Assembly: GCA_017463425.1 (NCBI GenBank)
Contig: JAFTPE010000020.1
Location: 1-42,309 of the forward strand
Origin: Clostridia bacterium
GTDB taxonomy: Bacteria > Bacillota > Clostridia > Christensenellales > Borkfalkiaceae
Direction of reading: 5' to 3'
Length of the DNA: 42,309 bases
In this document: piece after piece, positions 25,032 to 32,719 of the stretch
How the letters are laid out: the number at the start of each line of letters is the position of its first letter
How positions within the stretch are numbered: position 1 is the stretch's first letter
Notes under the pieces: model-generated
Told to the model about the DNA's origin: nothing
What the model saw: only the letters and a program-made list of their open reading frames with translations
Database searches by the model: none
Position numbers and translations under genes: made by a program

Positions 25032-26453
25032 ATGGCGGCAGTAAATAAAAAAATAGATTTTACCAACGGGAAAATCTTTTCCCGTATCCTGTTTTTTATA
25101 TTGCCTATCGTTGCAACCAATCTGTTGCAAATGTTTTACAATGCGGCGGATATGATGGTCGTCAGTCTGTCGTCTGAAGAAAACGCCGTGGGCGCAATCG
25201 GCACGACGAGTTCGTTTATCCACCTGATTATCAACTTTTTTATCGGGTTTTCGGTAGGCGCAAACGTCGTCGTTGCAAGAGAGATTGGGGCGCAGGACAA
25301 AGAACGTTCGCAGGCGGCGGTGCATACGTCGTTGATTATGGCGTTGCTGTTTGGCGCGCTGGGTATGGCGATTGGTATAACGGTTTCTCGGCCTATCTTG
25401 CAGTTGATGGGGAATCACGGCAGTTTGCTTGATTTGGCGGTTACGTATACGTATATTTACTTCGCAGGTATACCGTTTTTGGCAATGACCAATTATTTAA
25501 TCGCAATTTTCCGCGCCAAAGGGGATTCTAAAACGCCTCTTTACGTTTTAATGAGTACGGGGATTTTGAACGTATTGCTCAATCTGTTTTTCGTGCTTGT
25601 CGTAGGTTTGTCCGTTGAGGGCGTTGCCTTAGCTACCACAATCGCAAACGCGGTGTCGGCGGTGGTGTTGCTTGTTAAATTGAGGAAAGATAAGGATTAT
25701 ACCACCTTTTCGTTTAAGAAATTAAAAATAGATAAAAAAGCGTTTAAATCTATCGTTTTGATTGGTTTGCCTGCAGGGATACAGAGCGCGTTGTTTTCGT
25801 TGTCCAATATGCTTATTCAATCGTCCGTAGTGAAAGTGAACAATATGGTTTCGCCGGGGACGGAATATCAACCAATCGTGAACGGAAACGCTGCGGCGGC
25901 GAATCTTGAAGGGTTTGCGTATACCGCTATGAACGCCGTATATCAAGGCGCGATTACCTTTACCAGCCAAAATATGGGCGCGAAAAAACCGCATAGAGTG
26001 AGAAAAATTATGTATTCGTGTTTGCTGATTACCACGATTGTCGGGGTTGTGATGTCGGGTGTTATTTTGATTGCGTACGAACCGTTAATTGCCCTTTACG
26101 GGATAAAACATGGGGCGGAAGGGAGTTTGGAGGCGTTGGCTATGTCGGCGGCGAAAACGCGCGCAACGTATATTTGCGCACCCTATTTTTTGTGCGGAAT
26201 GATGGAGGTAGGCACAGGCGTTTTGAGAGGACTTGGAAAATCGTTGACGTCTATGGTGATTTCGCTAATTGGCGCGTGTTTGCTTAGAATGGTGTGGATA
26301 TGGACGGTGTTTCCTATGTATCCGACGTTGGAAACGGTGTTTTTGTCCTATCCCGTAACGTGGACGATCACGGCGGTTTGCGCGTTTATCATGATTCACG
26401 TGTTGTTGAAAAAAATTATCAAACAACACCAAATACAGGAAATACAACCATAA
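25032..26453 (+). CDS. MATE-family multidrug/cation antiporter
   Basis: A 473-residue protein with twelve predicted membrane helices in two homologous halves. LPIVATNLLQMFYNAADMMVVSL at the N-terminus is the typical MATE TM1 with the QxxYNxxDxxxV pattern, and GLPAGIQSALFSLSNMLIQSSV is its counterpart in the second half; FTSQNMGAKKPHR matches the conserved Q(N/x)xGA loop. MATE exporters use Na+ or H+ to expel drugs or metabolites; the substrate is unknown. It follows rpe by 27 bp and ends before a strong terminator, so it may share the operon. Confidence 0.93.
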   Translation: MAAVNKKIDFTNGKIFSRILFFILPIVATNLLQMFYNAADMMVVSLSSEENAVGAIGTTSSFIHLIINFFIGFSVGANVVVAREIGAQDKERSQAAVHTSLIMALLFGALGMAIGITVSRPILQLMGNHGSLLDLAVTYTYIYFAGIPFLAMTNYLIAIFRAKGDSKTPLYVLMSTGILNVLLNLFFVLVVGLSVEGVALATTIANAVSAVVLLVKLRKDKDYTTFSFKKLKIDKKAFKSIVLIGLPAGIQSALFSLSNMLIQSSVVKVNNMVSPGTEYQPIVNGNAAAANLEGFAYTAMNAVYQGAITFTSQNMGAKKPHRVRKIMYSCLLITTIVGVVMSGVILIAYEPLIALYGIKHGAEGSLEALAMSAAKTRATYICAPYFLCGMMEVGTGVLRGLGKSLTSMVISLIGACLLRMVWIWTVFPMYPTLETVFLSYPVTWTITAVCAFIMIHVLLKKIIKQHQIQEIQP

Positions 26454-26498
26454 ACCCAACGAATGGGGTAATCCGCATATGCGGTGGAGCGAATCAAT

Positions 26499-26569
26499 AA
26501 AAAACCGAGCCGATAGGGGAATGCCTGTCGGCTCGCGTTTTTGTATATCGGAACAGTCTTGACTGTTCC
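26499..26569. terminator. Bidirectional terminator plus GGAACAGTC hairpin, first copy of a direct repeat
   Basis: CGAGCCGATAGG (26506-26517) pairs with CCTGTCGGCTCG (26524-26535), then CGTTTTTG. The inverted repeat GGAACAGTCTTGACTGTTCC follows at 26550-26569. Bases 26499-26554 recur without change at 27260-27315. The unit closes the MATE transcript and marks the left edge of cassette A. Confidence 0.85.
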
Positions 26570-26590
26570 GCAATTTTTCTATAAAAACCA

Positions 26591-26619
26591 TTGACAAGGA
26601 TAGAAAAAAGTGGTAAAAT
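26591..26619 (+). promoter_or_regulatory. Promoter of cassette A
   Basis: TTGACA (26591-26596), 17-bp spacer, TAAAAT (26614-26619). Predicted start at about 26626, the first base of the long closing helix of the RNA. The preceding 21 nt and hairpin match those before the cassette B promoter. Confidence 0.85.
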
Positions 26620-26624
26620 AAAAA

Positions 26625-26740
26625 TGCGACATAAATTTAATATTTTTAACAAGTCGAAATATACTTCTTTGGTAGAAGTGTATCTTTTCGCGTAATAAAA
26701 ATTTTCGATTTGTAAAGATATTTTTTAAATTTGTGTCGCA
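26625..26740 (+). ncRNA. Cassette A structured leader RNA with UUGGUAG hairpin
   Basis: TGCGACATAAATTTAA (26625-26640) pairs with TTAAATTTGTGTCGCA (26725-26740): 16 pairs, one G-U. Inside, 26651-26660 pairs with 26701-26711, and ATATACTTCT (26659-26668) pairs with AGAAGTGTAT (26674-26683) to present UUGGU(AG). The sequence TATCTTTTCGC follows the hairpin. The same features recur in the minus-strand RNA at 33405-33243. It is followed by a terminator, with GGCAT (26754-26758) able to compete for the GTGCC of that terminator. The layout is riboswitch-like, or that of an RNA antitoxin or regulatory RNA; I do not recognise a described class. Confidence 0.6.
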
Positions 26741-26767
26741 GCAAAGCGAGAGGGGCATTTTTACAGG

Positions 26768-26797
26768 TGCCGTTTCGCAAGAGGCGGCATTTTTTTT
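26768..26797 (+). terminator. Attenuator-like terminator before the cassette A gene
   Basis: TGCCGTTTC (26768-26776), GCAA tetraloop, GAGGCGGCA (26781-26789), then T8. It lies between the promoter and the gene at 26823, so the gene depends on read-through. Confidence 0.85.
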
Positions 26798-26822
26798 ATG
26801 CGAAAAACGAAAGAGGTATGAT

Positions 26823-27260
26823 ATGTGGAACAGAAAAAGAAAAATGGCGAATGAACGCCGAAAAAAATTGCTGACTTGGATAGAAGAAATATTGGAACTG
26901 AGCCGAAAATGGCGCGAATGGGAAATACAGGAAGAATGCGCGCGTCAAATGATTGAGTGCAAAGGCTGGTCGAAAGAGATGAAAGCGAGTTGGGTGAAAG
27001 CGAGGGAGAGATTGGGGATAAAAGACCGAAGGGAAGAAATAAAAAAGGAGAAAGCGGAATATTACGTGGAATTAAAAATCAAGGTCAGAGAAAAGGAAGA
27101 AAAAAACGACGAGATGTATGCGCGGTTACCAAAATCGATAAAACGTACGGTGAAAGACAAAGAGGGGTTTATGCAAGGAATCATGCGGAAGAAAACGTTG
27201 AACCGATTGAAAATCACGTATTTGAAAAACAAAGCAATTTTATTGTTTCAAGAAGAATGA
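26823..27260 (+). CDS. Hypothetical basic helical protein (cassette A cargo)
   Basis: A 145-residue, strongly basic protein I do not recognise. It is rich in Lys, Arg, Glu and Trp, predicted helical throughout, with long charged helices (RREEIKKEKAEYYVELKIKVREKEEK) and a basic C-terminal half (LPKSIKRTVKDK; RKKTLNRLKITYLKNK) suited to nucleic-acid contact. No membrane or signal segment, no obvious catalytic motif. Start ATG 26823 after AGAGGT; an earlier in-frame codon at 26733 would lie inside the RNA and terminator. The stop codon touches the second copy of the flanking direct repeat. Its expression is gated by the upstream terminator. Confidence 0.75.
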   Translation: MWNRKRKMANERRKKLLTWIEEILELSRKWREWEIQEECARQMIECKGWSKEMKASWVKARERLGIKDRREEIKKEKAEYYVELKIKVREKEEKNDEMYARLPKSIKRTVKDKEGFMQGIMRKKTLNRLKITYLKNKAILLFQEE

Positions 27261-27330
27261 AAAAACCGAGCCGATAGGGGAATGCCTGTCGGCTCGCGTT
27301 TTTGTATATCGGAACGGTCAAGACCGTTCC
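27260..27330. terminator. Second copy of the terminator-hairpin direct repeat
   Basis: Bases 27260-27315 are identical to 26499-26554. The hairpin at 27311-27330 reads GGAACGGTCAAGACCGTTCC, so relative to the first copy one pair changed on both arms (A-T to G-C) and the centre is inverted. It terminates the cassette A gene. Confidence 0.85.
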
Positions 27331-27361
27331 ATACGGTGGGTGTTATCCGCCAAACTTGTAA

Positions 27362-27381
27362 GGAAAAGTCTTTACTTTTCC
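27362..27381. repeat. Divergent copy of the GGAACAGTC hairpin
   Basis: GGAAAAGTCTTTACTTTTCC differs from GGAACAGTCTTGACTGTTCC by paired changes that keep the stem. Confidence 0.6.
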
Positions 27382-27390
27382 CACAAACGC

Positions 27391-27420
27391 AAAAAAGCTG
27401 ATGGATACCATCAGCTTTTT
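27391..27420 (-). terminator. rpmB terminator (bidirectional)
   Basis: AAAAAGCTGATGG (27392-27404) and CCATCAGCTTTTT (27408-27420) form a long perfect stem with A/T tracts on both sides. It serves rpmB on the minus strand and shields against the cassette A transcript. Confidence 0.85.
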
Positions 27421-27443
27421 AAGCGTACTTATAAAACGGGCGA

Positions 27444-27635
27444 TTATTCAGCGTCCGCTTTTTTAAGGGTTCTGATACATCTTGCGCAAACGTATCCGTT
27501 CATTTCCTTTCCGTCTTCTACGTAAGAAATTTTTTGAACATTCGCCTTAAAGGTTCTTCTCGTCTTACGGTTAGAGTGGCTGACGTTGTTTCCCGTCGTT
27601 TGACCTTTACCGCAAACATTACATACTCTGGACAT
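27444..27635 (-). CDS. rpmB: 50S ribosomal protein L28
   Basis: A 63-residue L28. The N-terminus has the zinc-binding CxxC of the Cys-containing form ([10 protein letters not shown]) and the second pair at [28 protein letters not shown] is the L28 signature. L28 is needed for late 50S assembly. Start ATG 27635 with GGAGGT upstream on the minus strand. As in many Firmicutes it diverges from an Asp23-family gene and FakA. Confidence 0.96.
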   Translation of the reverse strand: MSRVCNVCGKGQTTGNNVSHSNRKTRRTFKANVQKISYVEDGKEMNGYVCARCIRTLKKADAE

Positions 27636-27766
27636 ATTGATACCTCCGTTTTTTGGGATTATTTTTACCGTAGTAAAACCATAAAAATGGCGCTGAAATT
27701 TTATCCCAAATGCGTTTTGGGAAAAACAAGCATAAATAATATATCATTTCTCGAAAGAAAAAGCAA
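27636..27766 (-). promoter_or_regulatory. rpmB promoter and structured leader
   Basis: On the minus strand: TTGCTT (27766-27761), 17-bp spacer, TATATT (27743-27738). The leader of about 95 nt contains two hairpins: CCCAAA/TTTGGG (27705-27721) and TTTTAC/GTAAAA (27666-27681). The leader could take part in ribosomal-protein feedback control, but no known motif is recognised. Confidence 0.6.
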
Positions 27767-27825
27767 TCAAAAACGGGTCAAAAAAAGCAAAAAATAAAAA
27801 AATTTAGAAAATTTTGAAAAAGTGC

Positions 27826-27854
27826 TTGCCAAAAACGCGGAAATAGTGTACAAT
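27826..27854 (+). promoter_or_regulatory. Promoter of the Asp23-family gene
   Basis: TTGCCA (27826-27831), 17-bp spacer, TACAAT (27849-27854), about 15 bases before the GGAG of the gene. Confidence 0.75.
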
Positions 27855-27876
27855 AGGAAAGTAGTTGGAGAAAATT

Positions 27877-28227
27877 ATGTCAGTTAATACGAATAACGCA
27901 TACGGCAAAATTTCCATATCCGATTTGGCGATTGCCAAAGTTGCGTCGAATACCGCGCTCGAATCCTACGGGATAGTAGAGATGGTTTCGCGCCGTTTTA
28001 CCGACAGTCTTTCTTTGCTCTTTAGAAAAGAGAGCGGAGGGAAAGGGATTAAAGTTACTACGTCGGGAAACAGAATTTACGTGGACGTATACGTCATTAT
28101 TAAATACGGCGTATCTATTGGCGCGGTTGCCGAATCTTTGAAAGAGGCAATCAAGTACAAAGTAGAAGGGTTTACGGGTATGATCGTAGACACCGTCAAC
28201 GTCAACGTTATCGGAGTTAAATTGTAA
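27877..28227 (+). CDS. Asp23/Gls24-family envelope stress protein
   Basis: A 116-residue Asp23-family (DUF322) protein: YGKISISDLAIAKVASNTALESYGIVEM is the usual start, and RIYVDVYVIIKYGVSIGAVAESLKEAIKYKVE and VDTVNVNVIGVKL complete the domain. Relatives (YloU) sit next to the DAK-domain kinase FakA, as here. Staphylococcal Asp23 is a membrane-anchored envelope-stress protein; the exact role of the short clostridial form is unclear. I choose ATG 27877, with GGAG 7 nt upstream, instead of the in-frame TTG at 27865. A terminator follows it. Confidence 0.93.
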   Translation: MSVNTNNAYGKISISDLAIAKVASNTALESYGIVEMVSRRFTDSLSLLFRKESGGKGIKVTTSGNRIYVDVYVIIKYGVSIGAVAESLKEAIKYKVEGFTGMIVDTVNVNVIGVKL

Positions 28228-28233
28228 AATTTC

Positions 28234-28266
28234 AGCGCAGCGAGTGAATTCGATTTGCGCTTTTTT
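28234..28266 (+). terminator. Terminator after the Asp23-family gene
   Basis: AGCGCA (28234-28239) with TGCGCT (28256-28261) and T5; the loop contains GAATTC. Partial read-through to fakA is possible. Confidence 0.65.
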
Positions 28267-28373
28267 GCGTACGCGCTCTTGCGGATACGTTTCGTCTTAT
28301 ATAATGTATATTATAATGAAAGACAATCCAAGGGCAAACAGTTAAATCTTAGAAAATAAGGAGCATTCTTATA

Positions 28374-30020
28374 ATGCATAAAACGATAAACAGCAACGAG
28401 TTTCGTAAAATGATACTCGTTGGCGCGAAACAGCTCGAACTCAATCGGGCGAAAGTGGATGCGTTGAACGTGTTCCCCGTTCCCGACGGAGATACGGGTA
28501 CGAATATGTCGCTTACGATGCAATCCTGCATAAAAGAAATGACGGCGTGTCAATCCAACGCTTTTTCCGAGGTGTGCAACAGCATTTCCAAGGGCGCGTT
28601 AAAAGGAGCGAGAGGCAATTCGGGCGTTATCCTGTCCCAGATTTTAAAAGGGATTTGTTCGGTTGTTGGAAAACAGGAAAAAGAAGTGGATACCAAGACG
28701 TTTGCAAAGGCGTTAGAGGCAGGCACGAAAGTTGCTTACAGCGCGGTATCCGTGCCGAAAGAAGGTACGATTCTCACCGTTATTCGTATGATGAGCGAAC
28801 ACGCGGTGAAAGTTGCGGCGAAGAAAAAGACGTTTGAAGAATTTTTCAAGGACGTTATCGAAGAAGGGGATAGAGCGCTAGCGTTGACCCCGACGTTGTT
28901 ACCCGTATTGAAAAAAGCGGGCGTTGTCGATTCAGGCGGCGTGGGGCTGATGACGATTATCAAAGGCTTTGCGGCAGAATTGACGGGCGAAGAAATCGCC
29001 GAGAGCGTAACAGAGGCGGACGTTTCGCAAGGAAGCGAATCGGAATTTGGCGACAATTCGTCGATTATTGCAATGGAATTGAGCGAAATTCAATACGCGT
29101 ACTGTACCGAATTTTTCATTATCAATATGAAAAAGAGTACGACGCTTTCCGCGATTGATAGATTGAGAGAAAAATTGATGGCGATTGGCGACAGCGTCAT
29201 TTGTATCGGGGATTTGGAATTGGTAAAGGTACACGTGCATACCAACCAACCTGGCAAAGCGTTGACGTACGCTTTGGAATTGGGCGAATTGGAAAGACCC
29301 AAAATCGAAAATATGTTGGAACAAAACCGTCAACTTCGTGCTCAGTTAGAGGCGGAGAAGAAAGAGATGGGTATGCTTGCGATTTGTACGGGCGCAGGGC
29401 TTTCCGAGATTTTCAAGGATTTGTCGGTGGATCACATTATTGAGGGTGGACAGACAATGAACCCTTCCGCAAGTGATATCGCAGACGCGGCAAAGAGAAT
29501 CAACGCGGAACACATTTTCGTATTCCCCAACAATAAAAATATTATTTTGGCGGCGGAACAGGCGAAAAATCTTGTGGAAAACAAGACGATTCACGTAATT
29601 CCGACGAAGAACGTACCGCAAGGGTTTGCGGCGGCGTTGGAATTCAATCCCGAAATGAGCGCGGTGGAAAACAAAACGAATATGATTCACGCCCTTGACA
29701 ACGTGAAAGTGGGGCAAGTAACGTATGCGGTGCGTAACACTTCTTTAAACGGATTCTCGATTAAAGAGGGGGATATCATAGGTTTGGACGATAAAAAGAT
29801 TTTGGCGAAATCGCAATCGTTGGAAGAAACTATGATGAAACTGATTGCGCGTATGAAAGAGGACTTCCACCAAGTGATTACGTTGTATTACGGCGAGGAC
29901 GTGAAAGAGGAAGAAGCGGAAGCGTTGTGCGCGGCGATTGCGGAAAAATATCCCGATTGCGACGTGGATTTCCACAACGGCGGTCAGTCGGTGTACTATT
30001 ATATTATGTCTTTGGAATAA
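28374..30020 (+). CDS. fakA: Fatty acid kinase catalytic subunit FakA (DAK2/DhaL-type kinase)
   Basis: A 548-residue protein: N-terminal DhaL-like ATP-binding domain with NVFPVPDGDTGTNMS (metal-binding Asp residues) and GARGNSGVILSQIL, a middle domain, and a C-terminal EDD/DegV-like domain (VFPNNKNIILAAEQA; NVFPQGFAA-like region). Family members (YloV/FakA) phosphorylate fatty acids held by DegV-type FakB proteins, feeding acyl-phosphate to phospholipid synthesis. A DegV protein is encoded at 36200. AAGGAG lies 12 nt upstream of the ATG. Its neighbour Asp23 and the downstream recG follow the common Firmicutes order, interrupted here by the DUF559 element. Confidence 0.94.
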   Translation: MHKTINSNEFRKMILVGAKQLELNRAKVDALNVFPVPDGDTGTNMSLTMQSCIKEMTACQSNAFSEVCNSISKGALKGARGNSGVILSQILKGICSVVGKQEKEVDTKTFAKALEAGTKVAYSAVSVPKEGTILTVIRMMSEHAVKVAAKKKTFEEFFKDVIEEGDRALALTPTLLPVLKKAGVVDSGGVGLMTIIKGFAAELTGEEIAESVTEADVSQGSESEFGDNSSIIAMELSEIQYAYCTEFFIINMKKSTTLSAIDRLREKLMAIGDSVICIGDLELVKVHVHTNQPGKALTYALELGELERPKIENMLEQNRQLRAQLEAEKKEMGMLAICTGAGLSEIFKDLSVDHIIEGGQTMNPSASDIADAAKRINAEHIFVFPNNKNIILAAEQAKNLVENKTIHVIPTKNVPQGFAAALEFNPEMSAVENKTNMIHALDNVKVGQVTYAVRNTSLNGFSIKEGDIIGLDDKKILAKSQSLEETMMKLIARMKEDFHQVITLYYGEDVKEEEAEALCAAIAEKYPDCDVDFHNGGQSVYYYIMSLE

Positions 30021-30066
30021 TCGTATTTTTATCCAAAAAAATTTGTATAATTATACAAAAAAACGA

Positions 30067-30100
30067 AAGCGGGACGGGCGGCGGCGCACATTCCGCTTTT
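30067..30100 (+). terminator. fakA terminator
   Basis: AAGCGG (30067-30072) and CCGCTT (30093-30098) with a 20-nt GC-rich loop and T6. Confidence 0.6.
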
Positions 30101-30118
30101 TTGTATTTTTTCAATCTT

Positions 30119-30575
30119 GGCTTCTCCTTGAGGAGAAGCTGGCGAGCAAAGCGAGTCTGATGAGGTGTATAAAATGAACAAAACCAATAATTCAAAATTG
30201 ACCTCTAATGCCCAATATCTCAGAAAAAATATGACAGAAGAGGAACGAAAATTATGGTACACTTTTTTAAAAAAGTTGCCTTTAACGGTGCATAGACAAA
30301 AGGTAATAAAAAGGTATATCGTAGATTTTTATATAGCGGAAGCCAAACTTGTGATTGAATTAGACGGTTTGCAACATTATGAGAGTGAAAAACAAATAAA
30401 GGATAAAGAAAGAGATTTATATTTAATGAATGAGGGATATACTATACTTCGTTATACTAACTTAGATATAAAAAGGAAATATAAAGATGTTTGCGAAGAT
30501 ATTTGGAAACATATTGAAGAAAATGTTTCCACCTCATCCGTCATTTTATGACACCTTCTCCTCAAGGAGAAGGCA
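30119..30575. mobile_element. DUF559 gene enclosed by inverted repeats (putative non-autonomous element)
   Basis: Left end: hairpin CTTCTCCTTGAGGAGAAG (30121-30138), variable middle, GATGAGGTG (30159-30167). Right end in inverse order: CACCTCATC (30530-30538), variable middle, CCTTCTCCTCAAGGAGAAGG (30554-30573). The ends are about 45 bp and enclose a single AT-rich gene whose ribosome site and stop lie in the repeats. No transposase is present. The unit sits between fakA and recG, genes that are normally adjacent. Confidence 0.7.
30174..30551 (+). CDS. DUF559 endonuclease-like protein (PD-(D/E)XK/Vsr-like)
   Basis: A 125-residue DUF559 protein. The nuclease-like core is visible: MTEEERKLWYTFLKK helix, RQKVIKRYIVDFYI (Asp), KLVIELDG (Glu-x-Asp, metal site), QHYES, ERDLYLMNEGYTILRYTN. 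The fold is related to very-short-patch-repair and restriction endonucleases; no activity is firmly assigned to stand-alone DUF559 proteins that I know of. It is clearly more AT-rich than neighbouring genes. The SD-like GAGGTG before ATG 30174 is the inner end of the left inverted repeat, and the last residues (STSSVIL) are encoded by the right repeat, so the gene and its repeats are one unit. Confidence 0.88.
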   Translation: MNKTNNSKLTSNAQYLRKNMTEEERKLWYTFLKKLPLTVHRQKVIKRYIVDFYIAEAKLVIELDGLQHYESEKQIKDKERDLYLMNEGYTILRYTNLDIKRKYKDVCEDIWKHIEENVSTSSVIL

Positions 30576-30638
30576 AGGAATCGACGCAATTTTTATAAGT
30601 TTATAAATATGTAAAAGTATCTGTAAATAGGTGATTGT

Positions 30639-32645
30639 ATGAAATTGTCGGCGTTGAAATCTATCGGCGAAAAGAGAGAAAAAGATTTTCAAAAATTAGG
30701 CGTTTACGACGTGGAAGACCTCGTGCGGTTTTATCCGCGCGCGTATCTTGATTTAACCGAGCGCGCGTCGCTGCGGAACGCATACCACAACGATATGGCG
30801 CTCGTTGCCTGCGAAGTTACACGTCTTGCGCCCGTCAATTACGGCAGTCGGCATAAAATGGTGCGCGCATTTTGTTCGCAAGACGGATTTCCGTTTACCG
30901 TCGTTTGGTTTAATCAACCGTACGTCGCGCAAAAATTGAAACCTGGCGAATACCTGTTTTACGGCAGAGTGCAAAACAAATTTGGGCAAGTGTCTATGGT
31001 CAATCCCACTTTTGAACCGCTGGATAAAAATTATCGATTGAAAGGCATTGTGCCTGTATATCCGTTAAAGGGCAACCTTTCGCAAAAAGTGGTGCGCGCG
31101 GCGGTGAAAGAGGCGTTGCAAAAAGTGGACTTATCTGGCGCGATACCTTGGCAAATTACGAAAAAATACGATTTGCCGTCTTTGGAGAGGGCTTATTACG
31201 ATATTCACAATCCACCCGATAAAAACGCCAAAGACCTTGCAAGCGAGCGCGTGGCGTTAGAGGAATATTTCGTTTTGATTTCCGCATTTAAAATTATCAA
31301 GGGCGGCAAAGAGGACGCGCGTGTGCATAATTATACGGTTTCGGCAAGTGAAGTGAAAACGTTTTCCACTCGATTTGGTTTTGAATTTACCGACGGACAA
31401 AAACGCGCGGTGAATGATATTTACGAAAATCTGTACGCACCGACCCGAATGAACCGTTTGGTGCAAGGGGACGTGGGCAGCGGTAAAACCGCCGTCGCGC
31501 TGTGCGGTATTTTTATGGCGGTAAAGAGTGGATTTACAGCGGCGTATCTTTCTCCTACCGAAGTGCTTGCCGCGCAAAATTACGCCGTTTTAAAACGATA
31601 TTTTCCCGAATACAGAGTGGGATATTTGGCAGGGGGAATGACGGCGAAAGAAAAACGCGAGATGAAAGAACGTCTTAAAAGCGGAGAAATTGATATTCTT
31701 TGCGGTACGCATGCGATTTTCCAAGCGGACGTGGAGATTCCGAGGCTTTCGTTTATCGTTTGCGACGAACAACACCGATTCGGTGTGGCGCAACGCAACG
31801 CTTTGGCGGAAAAGGGCGAGGGCGCGGATATGTTGGTTATGAGCGCGACGCCGATTCCGCGTACGTTATCTTTGATTTTTTACGGGGATTTGGACGTTAC
31901 GTCGATTACGGACAAGCCCAAGGCAAGACAGGAAATTTCCACCAGCATCATTCCCGATTCCAAATACGAGGATATGTTGGAATACGTAAAAAGGGAAACG
32001 TCGGCGGGCAAGCAAGCGTATTTCGTTTGCGCGAAAATCGAGGACGACGAGGAGGGTTCGATTATCAGCGTTACCGAATTGTACGAGGAATTGAAAGGCA
32101 GGTTGCCTACGGTGCGGTTTGCTTTGTTGCACGGAAAAATGAAAGAAAAAGAAAAAGCGGAAGTGATGACGGCGTTTAAAAATCACGAATACGATTGTCT
32201 TGTATCCACGACGGTAATCGAGGTGGGCGTGGACGTGCCGAATGCAACCATTATGATTATTTACAACGCCGAACGATTTGGTTTGTCGCAATTACACCAA
32301 CTGCGTGGGCGTGTCGGGCGAGGCAAAGAAAAGAGTTATTGTTTCCTGTTAATGGGGGCGGACAGCGATACGGCAAGAGAGCGTTTGACGACGTTGAAAA
32401 ACAATACCGACGGGTTTAAGATTGCGGAAAAGGATTTGGAAATGCGCGGCAGCGGCGATTTCTTCGGGACGCGGCAATCGGGTAAAATGCTGTCGGATAT
32501 TAAAAATTTGCGGTATCCAACCAGCGTGATATTTGCGGCGAAAAAATTATCCGACGAGGCTTTTGAGGGACGATTCGACAATGAAAAATTGCGCGAGGCG
32601 GCGCTGAAAAAATACGAGAGCCTTAAAGACGTCGTATTGAATTGA
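30639..32645 (+). CDS. recG: ATP-dependent DNA helicase RecG
   Basis: A 668-residue branch-migration helicase that remodels stalled forks and Holliday junctions. The N-terminal wedge domain (RFYPRAYLDLTERASL; VVWFNQPYVAQKLKPGEYLFYGRV) precedes Walker A GDVGSGKTAVA, DEQHRFGVAQR, SATPIPRTLS, STTVIEVGVDVPNATIM and QLHQLRGRVGRG; the C-terminal part carries the TRG-like GDFFGTRQSG region. Length is typical (about 680). AGGTG precedes the ATG. It ends at a bidirectional terminator. Confidence 0.97.
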   Translation: MKLSALKSIGEKREKDFQKLGVYDVEDLVRFYPRAYLDLTERASLRNAYHNDMALVACEVTRLAPVNYGSRHKMVRAFCSQDGFPFTVVWFNQPYVAQKLKPGEYLFYGRVQNKFGQVSMVNPTFEPLDKNYRLKGIVPVYPLKGNLSQKVVRAAVKEALQKVDLSGAIPWQITKKYDLPSLERAYYDIHNPPDKNAKDLASERVALEEYFVLISAFKIIKGGKEDARVHNYTVSASEVKTFSTRFGFEFTDGQKRAVNDIYENLYAPTRMNRLVQGDVGSGKTAVALCGIFMAVKSGFTAAYLSPTEVLAAQNYAVLKRYFPEYRVGYLAGGMTAKEKREMKERLKSGEIDILCGTHAIFQADVEIPRLSFIVCDEQHRFGVAQRNALAEKGEGADMLVMSATPIPRTLSLIFYGDLDVTSITDKPKARQEISTSIIPDSKYEDMLEYVKRETSAGKQAYFVCAKIEDDEEGSIISVTELYEELKGRLPTVRFALLHGKMKEKEKAEVMTAFKNHEYDCLVSTTVIEVGVDVPNATIMIIYNAERFGLSQLHQLRGRVGRGKEKSYCFLLMGADSDTARERLTTLKNNTDGFKIAEKDLEMRGSGDFFGTRQSGKMLSDIKNLRYPTSVIFAAKKLSDEAFEGRFDNEKLREAALKKYESLKDVVLN

Positions 32646-32668
32646 CCGTTCCGCACAGTGATTTTACC

Positions 32669-32703
32669 AACAAAAAACACCCGCTGAGGGTGCTTTTTTG
32701 TTA
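32669..32703. terminator. Bidirectional terminator between recG and the minus-strand cassette B gene
   Basis: AACAAAAAACACCC (32669-32682), loop GCTGA, GGGTGCTTTTTTGTT (32688-32702). A and T tracts on both sides suit convergent transcripts. Confidence 0.9.
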
Positions 32704-32719
32704 TGTAGAAAAGGTTTGC

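Noticed and set aside
26625-26740. 6S RNA
   Set aside because: Closing stem, bubble and terminal stem resemble the topology, but the closed part is only about 116 nt, lacks the expected size and is followed by a terminator and a gene, and a related copy exists at 33243-33405.
26625-26740. Retron ncRNA (long terminal inverted repeats)
   Set aside because: No reverse transcriptase gene in or near either cassette.
27444-27635. Plus-strand 87-codon frame (27534-27797) over rpmB
   Set aside because: Overlaps the well-supported L28 gene on the other strand and has no ribosome site.
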